Position numbers and translations under genes: made by a program. From positions 11,320,704 to 11,380,703 of the forward strand of contig NC_045139.1 in NCBI RefSeq assembly GCF_008831285.2: 60,000 nucleotides of DNA, given 5' to 3'. This DNA is from Nymphaea colorata (lineage: Eukaryota; Streptophyta; Magnoliopsida; Nymphaeales; Nymphaeaceae). How positions within the stretch are numbered: the stretch's first letter is position 1; each line of letters starts with the position of its first letter. Positions 12,160 through 22,331 of the stretch are shown in pieces. The notes below the pieces were generated by a model, which saw only the letters and a program-made list of their open reading frames with translations, was not told the origin of the DNA and did not search any database.

Positions 12160-12530
12160 CAGAAAAACTCATTTTTTTCAAAAAAAGAATGCAGAAAAAA
12201 ACATGATAATTAAATGGATGTTTAAAACTAAAAAAAACGTGTTTTTTTTTAACATTAAAAACGAAAGAAAGGCATTTTTTAGCATTTTTTCACTTTTTTC
12301 AAATTTTTCAGTTTTTTTATGCCAAACAGTTTTTTTTTCATTTTTCATTTTTTATTTGTTGCACATCTGTTTATCTTTTGATGTTTGTATTATTAGTTTC
12401 TCATTTATTTTATTTTCTTTTTTTTTTAGTTTTTTTTAAATTTTTAAAAATTTACCATTTTTTTTTATTTTTTTTAAGTTCGTCATATTATACCCAAGAA
12501 AAACCTCGTTGTTTAAAATTCAAAGACGGT
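12160..12530. repeat. T-rich repeat, left arm of a large inverted repeat
   Basis: Dense poly-T with signature blocks GCCAAACAGTTTTTTTT, ATTTGTTGCACATCTGTTTA and ATACCCAAGAAAAACCTCG. The same blocks occur in reverse complement at 13690-14050, and a third diverged copy lies at 23345-23730. Confidence 0.8.
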
Positions 12531-12604
12531 CAAAACTACTGGATGTTGTTCATGTAAGTGGAGGTCTGTGAATAAATTTTTTTCTTAAATATGCTCTATT
12601 TTTT

Positions 12605-12643
12605 AGAGAGAGAGAGAGACAGAGGGAGAGAGAGAGAGAGAGA
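12605..12643. repeat. (GA)n microsatellite
   Basis: Almost pure GA repeat of about 39 bp with two interruptions. Confidence 0.95.
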
Positions 12644-13689
12644 TACACAATATTCTTTTGTACTTCCCTGAGGAAGCACATGAGAAGCCACGTCTGAGTA
12701 TCTTCTAAAATGGTAGCAGACCAGAGAAGTCTACAATGGTGGGGGGTTAACCTGAAAACTGATATTCAGGTATAGGCATTGGAGCCTTCCCTAGATAACT
12801 ACAACTTCTATACAGAGTTAGTGGCCAGCATAAAAATATGTGTGTAAACGAAGGAGGTCTATATCCAAAGGTAGAAGCTACCTATTTCAACTTTCTAGTT
12901 TCTACTAGACACAACAAAAGGCTCCTTAAGGGACATTGCAGATAACCAATAGCCCCTTCAGGGGGAATCAATAGGAAAAGCAGACAATAAAACAAGTATG
13001 AGAGGAAAAAGTGATGAGAAAATGCATGTGTAAGCCTGCTTATATATAGGCAAAAGTGCGTGTGCATACACATTCATGCATACATAATGTGTTAGTGAGA
13101 TGTCCAAGATTGTTGCCAATTAGCAAGTTAAAGAGTCCAGAAGATTTCTGTTCATGTTCTTCACTTTTGGCACATTACGTCCTGTTGAAGAGTGTTAGTG
13201 TGGTTTGCAATCCTTCCTCTTGTAGTTCAATCGATCTGTTTAGTGCTTACTTTGTACCTTTTGCATTAGCGTACATTTGTCACCAGGTAATCAATTAAGT
13301 AGGGAGTTGAAAGTGGACTTGCTTTTTTATAAGCTTTAGTGACGTTAATGCTCTCATCTTAATCTATATGGTCTTCCCAGCAAGCTTCCAGTCACTAGGA
13401 GACACATATGAACAAGTCATACACCATAAGGAGCATTTCAAGGTCACATCAACTAATGGTACAGCAAAGGTATGCTAGGTGCTAGCTTTCTATTGGGCTT
13501 TCTTTGTTGGATACAAGTCATACATCACACCGCACTGTGCATGAATATTAGTTTTGATGGTACGGCAAAGTTATATTGGATGCTAGCTCATCCCACTATA
13601 CCTAATATCAGTTTTCAGGTCAACCCTCCACCGTGGTAGACTTCTTTGGTCTAGTTCTTTTGATTCTAGAAGATACTGGTTCTTTCCTC
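12644..13689. other. Intergenic between the arms of the inverted repeat
   Basis: No recognised gene. Two related stretches around 13450-13490 and 13550-13600 (GGTACGGCAAAG, GATGCTAGCTCA) look like a diverged local repeat. The frame at 13056-13298 is not recognised. Confidence 0.4.
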
Positions 13690-14050
13690 GTTATGATGTA
13701 GTCATAAATAACTTTTCGGGGTTTAAACAGAGAGATTTTACTTTGGTATATGGCCGGCTTGTAAAGTATGGTAAAAAATGATTTTTTTAAATTAAAAAAT
13801 TGAAAATAAAAAAAATAAAGTAAGTGAGAAAATAATAACACAAGCATGAAAAGATAAGTAGATTTGCAACAAATAAAAAACACAAAATGAAAAAAAAACT
13901 GTTTGGCATTAATAAAAATAAAAAAAAAGTGAAAAAACACATTTAAGACGCGTTAAAAACGTGTTTTTTCATTTTTGCACGTTTTTTTCCAAAAAATGTG
14001 TTTTTTTTTATTTTAAACACCATTTCATTTTCTCGCATTTTTTTCACGTT
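13690..14050. repeat. T-rich repeat, right arm of the inverted repeat
   Basis: The reverse complement aligns in order with 12160-12530. The block CTGTTTGGCATTAAT complements GCCAAACAG, and AGTAGATTTGCAACAAAT complements ATTTGTTGCACATCTG. Arms of about 350 bp are separated by about 1.2 kb. Confidence 0.78.
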
Positions 14051-14174
14051 TTTTGACGTATGAGTATGACTTGCATCTTAATGACTTTGTTATGTGCTTT
14101 TGGAAGATAATGCTCTATTGGGTTTTCTTTGTCTTGCATTTGAAAGTTGGTAGCATCCAGCACACCTGAAAATT

Positions 14175-14375
14175 ATGCACAAGAGTATGCAATGACCAAA
14201 ATACCCCCATTTAAAGTGAACAAAAAACTTTTTAAAAAAAAGCAAGAACGGGTTATAAAAATGTTAAAGTCTAAAATGCACATTACTTTGTAAAAAAATT
14301 CAAAAATACCCAAATCCCTCTTTTTTCCCCTTTGATGCAGACTTGTGCGTGCACACAATTCGATCTCCACTGCTA
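14175..14375. repeat. Dispersed repeat shared with intron 2 of PIN copy B
   Basis: The run ACCAAAATACCC, then AAAGTCTAAAATGCACAT, ATTCAAAAATACCC and TGTGCGTGCACACAA matches 42470-42645 in the same order and orientation. No ends or target-site duplication were defined; probably an undescribed short element. Confidence 0.6.
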
Positions 14376-14611
14376 TTATTTTTTATTTTGGGTTTTCTTT
14401 GTTTTTTTCACCATTGCAGAATCCATTGTAAGATGTGGCATGCCCAATAGGGGGCCATGTGCAGGAACAGTAACTAGACAATTAACAATGCAGGATTTGT
14501 GTGAATGTTGTTGGACAATCTGTAGTGCAGTTTATGCGTTAGTCGATAACTGTAACGGAGAGACTTCTCAGAGACTTTTCATAACAAATTCAACCTGTAA
14601 CCAGACATTTG

Positions 14612-14820
14612 CTATCATCCTTTGGAACACAGTCAGCATTACCATTTACTTCAAGTAAGTCAGCTGCGTTACGAAAGGTCTCTTTCTTGTGCTTCATTAT
14701 GAATATAGTTGGCAATGCAACCAAATTTTTCAAGAGCAACCCGAGTGTGTTGGCGTTGGCTGCTCCATTTGAAGTGCCTTCTCTACTTTCCAACAAGAGA
14801 AGAATGAGCATCGAATTTTC
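14612..14820 (+). repeat. Relic of PIN downstream spacer, upstream of copy A
   Basis: It contains GCTGCGTTACGAAAGG, AGTTGGCAATGCAAC and TACTTTCCAACAAGA in order. The first two resemble the 3' flank of copy A (19850-19940); the last, with its TTTGAAGTG lead, resembles the 3' flank of copy B (52235-52290). Finding the 3' flank of a PIN unit upstream of the first visible PIN gene suggests that the repeat unit extends further left. Confidence 0.65.
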
Positions 14821-14870
14821 AATAATTAAAATAGCATCTGCTAAAGATTCTTGTTCTTTTGTTAAAATAG

Positions 14871-15205
14871 AATTCCACGAAGAGAAAGCAAAATATTCTG
14901 AGTTTGATGACATTAAATAACCCGTCACTGTTCTTCCACGGGTCCTTAACATGACACAAGCCATGACGCAATACTAAAAGCAACGTCAATCTTATTCTTT
15001 TACAGTAAAAAATCACCATTCCCACTTACTTAGCCATGATATGCTACAGCTAAAAAAACCTACGCAACTAATGTGTTCATGGCACCTACAACTCAACAGC
15101 CACTAATGCATTATAAATAGAAGAAATGCAGGAGAAGGCTTCCAATGAGACAAAACAGTTTCTTCTCAAGTTAAAGAGTGAAGTGGAACAATAGACAAGA
15201 AAGAA
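14871..15205 (+). promoter_or_regulatory. PIN copy A promoter and 5' UTR, conserved with copy B
   Basis: Matches 38240-38560 upstream of copy B in order: GAAAGCAAAATATTC, ATAACCCGTCAC, AACATGACACAAG, then the TATA region and GGCTTCCA. The match shows the promoter was duplicated with the gene. A GAGACA hexamer (15147-15152; TGTCTC on the other strand, the classic auxin-response core) lies just after the TATA box and has no counterpart in copy B; a single hexamer is weak evidence of regulation. Confidence 0.75.
15112..15119 (+). promoter_or_regulatory. TATA box of PIN copy A
   Basis: TATAAATA lies 87 bp before the start codon and is identical to the box of copy B, with the same following AGAAGAAA-type context. 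Transcription would start near 15143, giving a leader of about 60 nt. Confidence 0.75.
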
Positions 15206-15903
15206 ATGATAGGCGGCAAGGACGTTTACAATGTGATTGCTGCCACCTTCCCTCTATATGTGCCCGTCTTCCTTGGCTACGGCTCTGTGAGGTGGTGGAA
15301 GCTCTTCACTCCTGACCAGTGCAAGGGCGTCAACCGGTTTTCAGTTTTCTTCATCATGCCATTCTTCAGCTTCGACTTCGTCTCCCACATCAATCCCTTC
15401 GATCTCGACTGTCGATTCCTTGCGGCTGATGTGGTCTCGAAGGCTATAACAGTCGTCGTGTTGGCTCTATGGGCTAAGTTCACTAGCAAGGGCAGCTATT
15501 CTTGGTCCATAACAGGCTTCTCTCTCTCTGCACTCACCAACACGCTGGTCGTGGGTGTGCCGTTGCTGCATGCCATGTACGGGAAGGTAGGTCAGGACCT
15601 TGTCATCCAGGCGTTTTTGCAGCAAGCCATAGGGTGGTTCATAGCTCTACTGTTTGTGTTGGAGTTGAGGAATGCTACCAACAGCTTTAAGGTCTCCCTC
15701 ACAGTCCCTCCTCATCACATGGGTTCACATATTGTGTCGATGGATAATAAGGTCACAAAGGAGGCAGAAGAAAGTGACGAGAGTGTGAAGGAGATGAGGA
15801 CTTCAATGTGGGAGGTAATTAAGGTGGTGGGTCTGAAGGTTGTTGTGAACCCTAATACATATGCAAGTGTTTTTGGACTCGGGTGGGCCTTCCTTTCTAG
15901 TAG
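15206..15903 (+). CDS. PIN5: PIN copy A exon 1
   Basis: 698 bp; codes residues 1-232 and two bases of Arg233. Donor AG/GTAAGC; intron 1 is 1613 bp, phase 2. Confidence 0.93.
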
Positions 15904-18900
15904 GTAAGCACTTTAATTCATTTTATATTTTTTGTTTAATTAACATGACCATGTCGCGGCTCTCCTTTAGTCCTCTCTAGTGAACTGAAATGCCCATCCT
16001 TTAGAATGGGCGGCTCTCCACTGTATAGGAGGAAGGAAGGAAGGAGAGATTAAGCGTTTGATCTGACAATTGAGATCTGCCTGATGTTATTTTCCTCATT
16101 TTCATATTCAGTCATCCCCAAAGCTTAGAAATGACTTTTGAGTTAGTATAAATTAATAACTTGCAATTAACGAGGGGCAGAAAGATTTCTAGATTGTATA
16201 GAAAATCATTCATACTTGCATAATTAACCAGACTTTATTAGTGAATAGGAGTTCAGCTATATAAACTGGTTGCTTTCTTTGGGATTCAAATCATGTAGCT
16301 CGTATAACTATAATATTTTATAGCTGTAGGATGTTATGATCAACAAGCTCGTAGGTTTATATGTAAATACTATAACTTCTTTTATCGCCTGTCCCTCACT
16401 CGCACATGCACTTAGGGCAAACTTGATTGCTTGGATAACTTGCTTATGAAGACGAGATAATTGCGCTGTACAAGAGTCATAAAACATTGGACATGTTGCA
16501 TAAATCTTTCATCGCTTCAGTAAGTTTAACTCATGACTTTTAAATTCTTTTTGTTTTCCTAAAAATGGATCAACTGTAAATGCAAAATTTCTTTCTGCAT
16601 TAACCAACCAAAAATAAAGATACAAGCAATCAACCCAGCACTTAAATTGGCACAAAATCTGAATCCCAGACTTGGAAATTGCTGCAATCATGTCTGACCC
16701 TGCGCATCACATGGACTCTTATGGCGGGTTTACTATTATGCATTGTGTAGTGGCATGTATCTCAACAGAATTAAAAAAAAAAAAAAACATTTATGAATTG
16801 CTTTAAAATGGACTTATGTTGGAAGTCAACCTTCATAAGGGGGCATTTGATTACTCTGGATTTGAAATCAATGGATCCGATGTGAATCTTATGTTATACT
16901 TTTGATAATATGACAAAAGATCCATGACTAAATTCATGGTTCATCAAATTCAGGACCCTACATAAGACTTAAGATCCACATTTGAGATCCTTAGTTATTT
17001 GCTTGAGAAAGAGGAAGGCCTGATCTCATGGTTTTTAAATTATGAGGATATCAAATGAAAAGGCTATCAAAAGCCTTCTAAAACAACAATTAGAAAACGG
17101 TATCATATGCAGCATACATAATTTAAGACCCATCTTTCTTTTAGAATTTTGATGCCTAGATTACAAAAGCCTAAAGAGAGAGAGAGAGAGAGTTAGTATG
17201 TGGTTTAGGAGTGGCGATACATTTCTCTCACTTATATTATATGGAAAAGAAATATAAGGATGGAGGTACAGCAAATGTGGTGCCAACGTACTTTGCCCTT
17301 TCCGTAAGGGGAAGATTCGTAGTGTTGTCACCCGCTCGACCACAATTAGTTTAATAATATCTGTATTGGACATACAGCGTGGGGGCAAGTAATTTGACAA
17401 AGTTGGCATATGCTCCATTCTTTTTCTGAAGGGCCACATATGACGGCGCTTTAATCGCATATTAAATTTTTGTTATGTAATCACTATGATTTTGTCCTTG
17501 CCAAACAATATCCCAGGTGGCACTTCGGCATGCCAAGCTTGATGGAAGGATCGATCAAAATACTTTCCAAATGTGGTAGTGGAATGGCAATGTTCAGCAT
17601 AGGTAAGTCAAACTTAATTAACTTCTCTTGCAATTTAAAAATATATTTTTAAATTTAATCGGAGCCCGACGAGCACTTTCGAGTAAGGGTGGGCATCCGG
17701 CCGGCCCGGGCCCTGCCCGATAGCCCGGGCCAGGCCCATTTAAAATTCAAAAATAAATTTTTAATTATAAAATAAATTTTTTTAAATATAAAATATATTT
17801 ATAGTAATAAATATATATTATTAAAACAAAAAAATTTAAATTTTTTTAATCTAAACGGGCCGGGCCGGACTAACCCGGGCCCGGTTTTTCCCAGCCCAAG
17901 CCCAACCTTACTTTCGAGTGCCTCAAGTGCACCCCAAGTCCATCCATATATCCATATAGGGCAACCACCTGAAAATTTCAGCAAAAAAAACGGGCTTCAT
18001 GGAGTTCAGCTAGTTATTTTTTTTTAAATCACCCATCAAACGGTAAGGCAAAAGGTGATTTAGAAACTTATTTGAATGTAGTCAAAACTCCTTTAGAGAG
18101 CATATGATAAAAAGAGCATCGTATTTTTGAAACGCATTCCAAAAATGCCTTGTCCTTCTAGGAATTATGATGTAGGTATGTAGAACGATTATTAAATCTA
18201 TGAACAGCATGAATCACAACGTCATATTTCCTAAAAACAAAAACATAATGCGTTTGAAACCTGTGTTCCAAGAAAACAATGTTAACGATCACCCTCTTAA
18301 AGTTCTAGCTCAAGCAATAAAGTGGGTTTTTGGGAAGGCAATTGGAACTGTTCCAAGTTACTTGAGGTCATTTTCTTGCAGGGTTGTTTATGGCGTTGCA
18401 GGAGAAGCTGATTGCATGTGGGCCTAGATTGACATTGTTGGCAATGGTGCTGAGGTTCATCGTGGGTCCTGCAGTTACGGCCATTTCCTCTATCGTTGTT
18501 GGCCTCAAAGGCGTTGTTCTTTGCGTCGCCATCATTCAGGTGATAGCAAAATTTGGGTGACTCTCATCACTTACGTATGTCATTCCATGTTGTTGAATCT
18601 ATCTTCATATGCACTGATTATTTCTACCGCCCAACCACACTTTTACAGTAGCCGAGGAATCCTATCTTAAAGTGAAAGCGAGTACTCATTTTCTTTAATT
18701 GTTTGTAATGATACAATCAATCAAAGCAAACATTAAAAAATTATAAAATTTCATAAGTTTTTAGCCGACCAATGTATCTACAATACCTAACCCTTACCAT
18801 TTGCATTCGCAAGCAGGGGCAGAAGCAAGTGCGGGCAATTGCTCGCAAAAATTAAAAAAATAAACTTTTAATTTTATACTGATACTTCTAACCAAATTTT

Positions 18901-19637
18901 CTTATTTACATATTGATGCCCCTTAAAAATTTAAAATATATACCTAGTGCCCTTGAAATTCTGATTTTTCACTCCTGCATGTAAGACAAATACATCTGTT
19001 TTTTTCTTGCTACTTACGACATATAGGAATATGCCTTACTATATAGAATAAGAATATGTTTGCTTATCTTCTAAGAGTTCTTGTGTCATTTCGTTGGAAG
19101 GAGATTTAATCAACAAATTTAAGGTCAAAAGACTACATTGGGATGTCTTGGAAAAGCGGCATGCATGGTGAAATTGTCAACAGTAAATATGTCAATAGCC
19201 TACAAAAGTAGGAATGAACGTGAAAAGAAAACCAGAAAAATTCAAGAAGATGGAGAGGTTTTGACCCCTTTTTTTTTTCTTTCCTTCTGAAACACAGGCA
19301 GCACTGCCACAAGCAATTGCCTCATTTGTCTATGCAGAGGAATACGGCTTGCATCCTGAGGTGCTAAGCACAGCGTAATTATCTCTCTCTCTCTCTATCT
19401 CCCCCTCCCTTTCTTGTGTCCAGATTTTTCTGCACATCCCTCATAGAATATGAGAATCTAGAAAGGAGAGAACTTCGGAAAAGCAATAGGAACATTGTGA
19501 TTAGTCTAATTGGATATCTTACGATGCCAACATGTTTTTCTAACGTCTCCTTGGCATTTTGTAGGGTCATATTCGGGACTCTCGTCTCACTGCCAGTTTT
19601 GATTGCATACTACGTGGTTCTTGGGCTCTTCAACTGA
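15206..19637 (+). CDS. PIN5: PIN5-type short PIN auxin efflux carrier, copy A (5 exons)
   Basis: Join 15206-15903, 17517-17602, 18382-18539, 19298-19374, 19565-19637; 1092 nt, 363 aa. All introns are GT-AG. PINs carry the auxin anion across membranes; short PIN5-type members sit in the ER and move auxin between cytosol and ER lumen. The N-terminal half (residues 1-155) opens with the PIN signature (PLYVPVFLGYGSVRWWK, FTPDQCKGVNRF) and holds TNTLVVGVPL with Asn112 at the crossover helix. A short loop (about 155-203) replaces the long hydrophilic loop of plasma-membrane PINs. The second half has NPNTYASVFGL, then WHFGMPSLMEGS, GSGMAMFSIG, LIACGPRL, QAALPQ and STAVIFG. Length and the phrases LALWAKFTSKGSYSW and SFVYAEEYGLHPE favour PIN5 over PIN8. 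The family usually has IFGM where this has IFGT. The start is the first in-frame ATG after the TATA box. No defect seen. Confidence 0.93.
15904..16836. other. PIN copy A intron 1, left part
   Basis: Non-coding intron sequence without a recognised element. The 3' end of the intron (about 17395-17516) aligns with the 3' end of copy B intron 1 (AAAGTTGGCATATG, GTCACATATG-like blocks). Confidence 0.7.
16837..17080. mobile_element. MITE, GGGGGCATTTGATTA family, in intron 1
   Basis: Left end TAAGGGGGCATTTGATTAC, right end ATCAAAAGCCTTCTA (imperfect). Internally it repeats GATCCA, ATTCATGG and AAATTATGAGGATATC motifs. The element at 37316-37598 is a close relative, and 24527-24942 shares the terminus. 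Confidence 0.6.
17517..17602 (+). CDS. PIN5: PIN copy A exon 2
   Basis: 86 bp, phase 2 to phase 1; codes RWHFGMPSLMEGS to GMAMFSIG. Acceptor CCCAG, donor G/GTAAGT. Length identical to copy B exon 2. Confidence 0.92.
17684..17910. mobile_element. hAT-like MITE (GGCCCGG family) in intron 2 of copy A
   Basis: Ends TAAGGGTGGGCATCC and AGCCCAACCTTA, with GC-rich termini (GGCCCGGGCC) around an AT-only core. A perfect 8-bp target-site duplication CTTTCGAG lies at 17676-17683 and 17911-17918. The matching place in copy B intron 2 (about 42410-42430) has no such element. Confidence 0.88.
18382..18539 (+). CDS. PIN5: PIN copy A exon 3
   Basis: 158 bp, phase 1 to phase 0; codes GLFMALQEKLIACG through VLCVAIIQ (residues 262-314). 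Acceptor TTGCAG, donor CAG/GTGATA. Confidence 0.92.
18814..18977. mobile_element. GGGGC-type MITE in intron 3 of copy A
   Basis: Begins CAGGGGCAGAAGCAAG and ends TTTTTCACTCCTG. It has the usual internal GTGCGGGCAATTGC and GATGCCCCTTAAAAATTT of the CAGGGGCGGAGC family. The flanks do not form a clear target-site duplication. Confidence 0.6.
19298..19374 (+). CDS. PIN5: PIN copy A exon 4
   Basis: 77 bp, phase 0 to phase 2; codes AALPQAIASFVYAEEYG and LHPEVLSTA. The donor is placed at AGCACAGC/GTAATT, which makes Ala from GC plus the G of exon 5 and keeps the family motif STAVIFG. Confidence 0.9.
19565..19637 (+). CDS. PIN5: PIN copy A exon 5
   Basis: 73 bp; codes VIFGTLVSLPVLIAYYVVL and GLFN, then TGA. 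Intron 4 is 190 bp, acceptor TTGTAG. Confidence 0.92.
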
Positions 19638-19941
19638 ACACATCCTCTGCTAAAACGAGCGAGTAGGCCCTCTTAATAATATCGTAGCTAGACCACGTTA
19701 TACTTCGCTCAACTTGGAGTCTTTGCCTCATAATACGGTTTACTGTTGGAAACATCGTGAAATTTGATACATCATAATAGAGATCCTCATTGTGATTGTG
19801 CAACTATCAAATCTGATTTATTAAACATGCTGCACTATTTAGCAAGATGGGACGTTACACGGCAGTAAGAAGTGTCTCCATTGATTGGAAGAGCGGGTGT
19901 TGTCAACATACTCCACTGTAAATCTAGTTGGTAATGCAACT
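19638..19941 (+). other. 3' UTR and downstream spacer of PIN copy A
   Basis: Contains CATCGTGAAATTTGATA and ATCATAATAGAGATC, matching CATTGTGAAATTTGATA and ATCATAATAAAGATC after copy B. The polyadenylation hexamer is therefore AATAAA in B but AATAGA in A. Confidence 0.7.
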
Positions 19942-20321
19942 AGGGATGTCAATGTGTTCGATTTGAATCGGATATCTAATCAAACCATTTTGAAAAAAAT
20001 CATATATGAAAAACAATTTAATATCTTATTAAGAAATTGGATCAGACTCGGATTTGAAAAGCAACGTCCGATCAGATTCAAATATATATAAATATCCAAG
20101 AATTCGGATTGGATTTAGTTTTAAACACGTACCACATATCCTATGCTCTTGTCTTTTCAAAATTCAGATACGGATTTAGATGTAGAAACCAGATTCAGAT
20201 TGTAAAACCAAATAAAATATTTGGATTTGGATTTTGGTGTTTCTTTGTTTATATTTGAATCTGAATTAAGTCCCAATATGTGAATATCTCTAATTCGAAT
20301 CTGATCGGCTGACATCCCAAT
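19942..20321. mobile_element. Ac-like hAT MITE (AGGGATGTCAA family) with perfect TSD
   Basis: Starts AGGGATGTCAATG, ends CTGATCGGCTGACATCCC plus a few bases. An 8-bp duplication ATGCAACT flanks it (19934-19941 and 20322-20329). It is rich in GGATTTGAATCGGAT-like motifs. It splits the spacer that stays continuous after copy B. The TIR resembles the Ac/Ds terminus and the ends of the large element at 25391-31607. Confidence 0.87.
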
Positions 20322-20350
20322 ATGCAACTGTATCTTCAAAATATGATTAA

Positions 20351-21268
20351 ATGGTCGTTTGGACGGAAGGGGATGGAGAGGAAGGAAAAATGAACTCCAT
20401 TTTCAATCCCTCCAAAACGAAAAGGGAATGGACCGAAAGGAGAGGAAAAGATGATTGGATAGCCGAATGAACCAATCCGAAAAAATCGGATATGGAAAAA
20501 AAATTACTATCCAATTAAGAAATCGAATTACATTCGGATTTAAGAACATCCAGTCGGATTCGGATATACATAAATATCTGATCGGATTTATTTTTAGACA
20601 AATATCATATATCTAATTATCTTACATATTGAAAATTGGCAAAATTTGGTTCAAAATTTGGATTCCGATATGAATATAAAAATCAGTTTCGGATTTGGAT
20701 ATGACTTTTCTTTATTCGTAATTGAATTCAAATTTGAGTTCAAATATGTGAATATCCAGAAAAGCAGTCACGGCTATTTCTGATCCAAATCCAATCTGTT
20801 GACATCCTTACTTCCATGTACCATCACATTATTGTTTTCTTCTTTTTCAACATCTTAATTTGTTTTTTATGTTGGTTACATATTCCATTAAATAATTACA
20901 TAAGAATTTTCATTCATAACATTTATTTAAACTTTGAGGTAAATGGGTGTAGTAAATAACTATTCTTTCAGTTGTCAACATATATTATTTGTACAACAAT
21001 AAAAACTGACAATGACTGTTGGGGGCATTATTGTAAGCAAAGATAAATATTTTCTTTTGTTTCATTATATAACTAAACAAACATGATTTTTGACATTTTT
21101 TTCTTTCATCTCCTTTCCATCCAAACAAGTTGTTATAATAGTTCATTTATTTTTCTTTTTGTTCTTTACTCTTCATTGCTCATCATTTTCTTTATCTTTC
21201 TCTTTTTTGTTTTTTCTTTCTCTGTCAAAATTATTTCCTTTCCATCCATCCATCCAAACATAACCTTA
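20351..21268. mobile_element. Possible PIF/Harbinger-like element holding a nested MITE
   Basis: GGTCGTTTGGACGGA at the left and TCCATCCAAACATAACC at the right form an imperfect inverted pair, with TAA/TTA next to the ends as for Harbinger insertions. No transposase is seen. A second MITE occupies 20467-20811. Confidence 0.4.
20467..20811. mobile_element. Second AGGGATGTCAA-family MITE copy
   Basis: Same internal sequence as 19942-20321 (ATCGGATATGG, ATATCCAGAAAA, GATCCAAATCCAATC) and ends TCTGTTGACATCCTTA. Left terminus degraded. Confidence 0.7.
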
Positions 21269-21450
21269 GCATTTTTTAGAAGTTTTCAAGTAAGTAGGAG
21301 GATTAATCTCATCACCCGAGTGAGAGCCGAAGTCCTCCTTCATTTCCCTTTCCCCAAAATCGAGAGTCATGTTGGTTGTAGGTGATGAAATTTTCATGTA
21401 TTTCAAATGTATTTCAACTGCACGTAAGACCCTCATGCAAGTCCACCCTC
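20820..21450. other. Intergenic, no gene recognised
   Basis: AT- and T-rich. The open frames are composition artefacts. Confidence 0.5.
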
Positions 21451-21454
21451 TCTT

Positions 21455-21622
21455 TACACCAGCGAAGGGGGGGGGGGGGGGCCCGGGCCATGGCCCGGGT
21501 GAGCCCAGAAATTTTTTTTTTTTTTTACATTGAAAAATCAAATTTTTTAGTTTGGCCCGACCAGTCGCTCGTCGTCGGTCCTCTTGGCCCGACCCTAAAA
21601 AAAATTCTGGCTCCGCCCCTCA
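21455..21622. mobile_element. GGGGC-type MITE with poly-G and GGCCCGGG ends
   Basis: A run of about 16 G followed by GCCCGGGCCATGG at the left, and AATTCTGGCTCCGCCCCT at the right, which is the standard right end of the CAGGGGCGGAGC family. Confidence 0.6.
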
Positions 21623-22298
21623 TGCAAGTCCAGTCCAAGGACGCCACATAACATGTCATGAAAATCTTGAAATGATTTCAACTGTTAGAATATAAAAGAA
21701 TTGGAGGCATAAGATCACCTTGTCATATCCCTCGATGACCATCAAAGCAGCGACCGTTCTGGCCGTTTATCATCGTAGCAAAAGACGCCAATGATCTGTC
21801 GAAAAAAAACCCAATGGCCAATGCAAGCGCGCGTGCTTCCAAATGGCCATCTCACCTTATCATATACTTTACCAATATCTATCTTTAGAATTAAGGTCCA
21901 TAATTGTCAAGCCTATTTTTTACCTCATGAATAACGAGAACTTGGTCTTGATTTTAGCAGTTATGGAGGAATGCATCTTGATCCCCTACACTACGAAAAA
22001 TTTAAAAAAAAACAAAAAAAAAACTTGTAAGATGTTAAAAAAAACGTCGTTAAAAAGTGGAACAAACATTTTGTAAATAGAACATTTAGTGATTAAGTGA
22101 CATGGGTATGGGTATTATTTGTGCATTCGGGTGGGTCTATATATATATATTTATTTATTGATTTATTTATTTATTTATATAATAACAAAAAAATTAAAAT
22201 GCAAAACAACATTTAAATTAACAAGTGATATAAAAGAGTTTTTTGGTGAAGGGCCCCCAAAGCCAGCAAATGTAACGTCTAAACTAGCAATGAAACAT
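21623..22298. other. Intergenic, no gene recognised
   Basis: Low-complexity tracts only (A-rich 21998-22024, TTTA-rich 22139-22180). Confidence 0.5.

Positions 22299-22330
<32 letters not shown>
22299..22330. repeat. (GA)n microsatellite
   Basis: Near-perfect GA repeat. Confidence 0.95.

Positions 22331-22331
<1 letters not shown>

Noticed and set aside
12137-12439. 100-codon plus-strand frame rich in Phe/Lys/Ser
   Set aside because: Pure product of the T-rich repeat; no domain and no codon-like composition.
19375-19380. In-frame TAA directly after copy A exon 4 as a real stop (truncated PIN)
   Set aside because: It belongs to the donor GC/GTAATT; joining to 19565 restores the family motif STAVIFG and the usual C-terminus, as in copy B.
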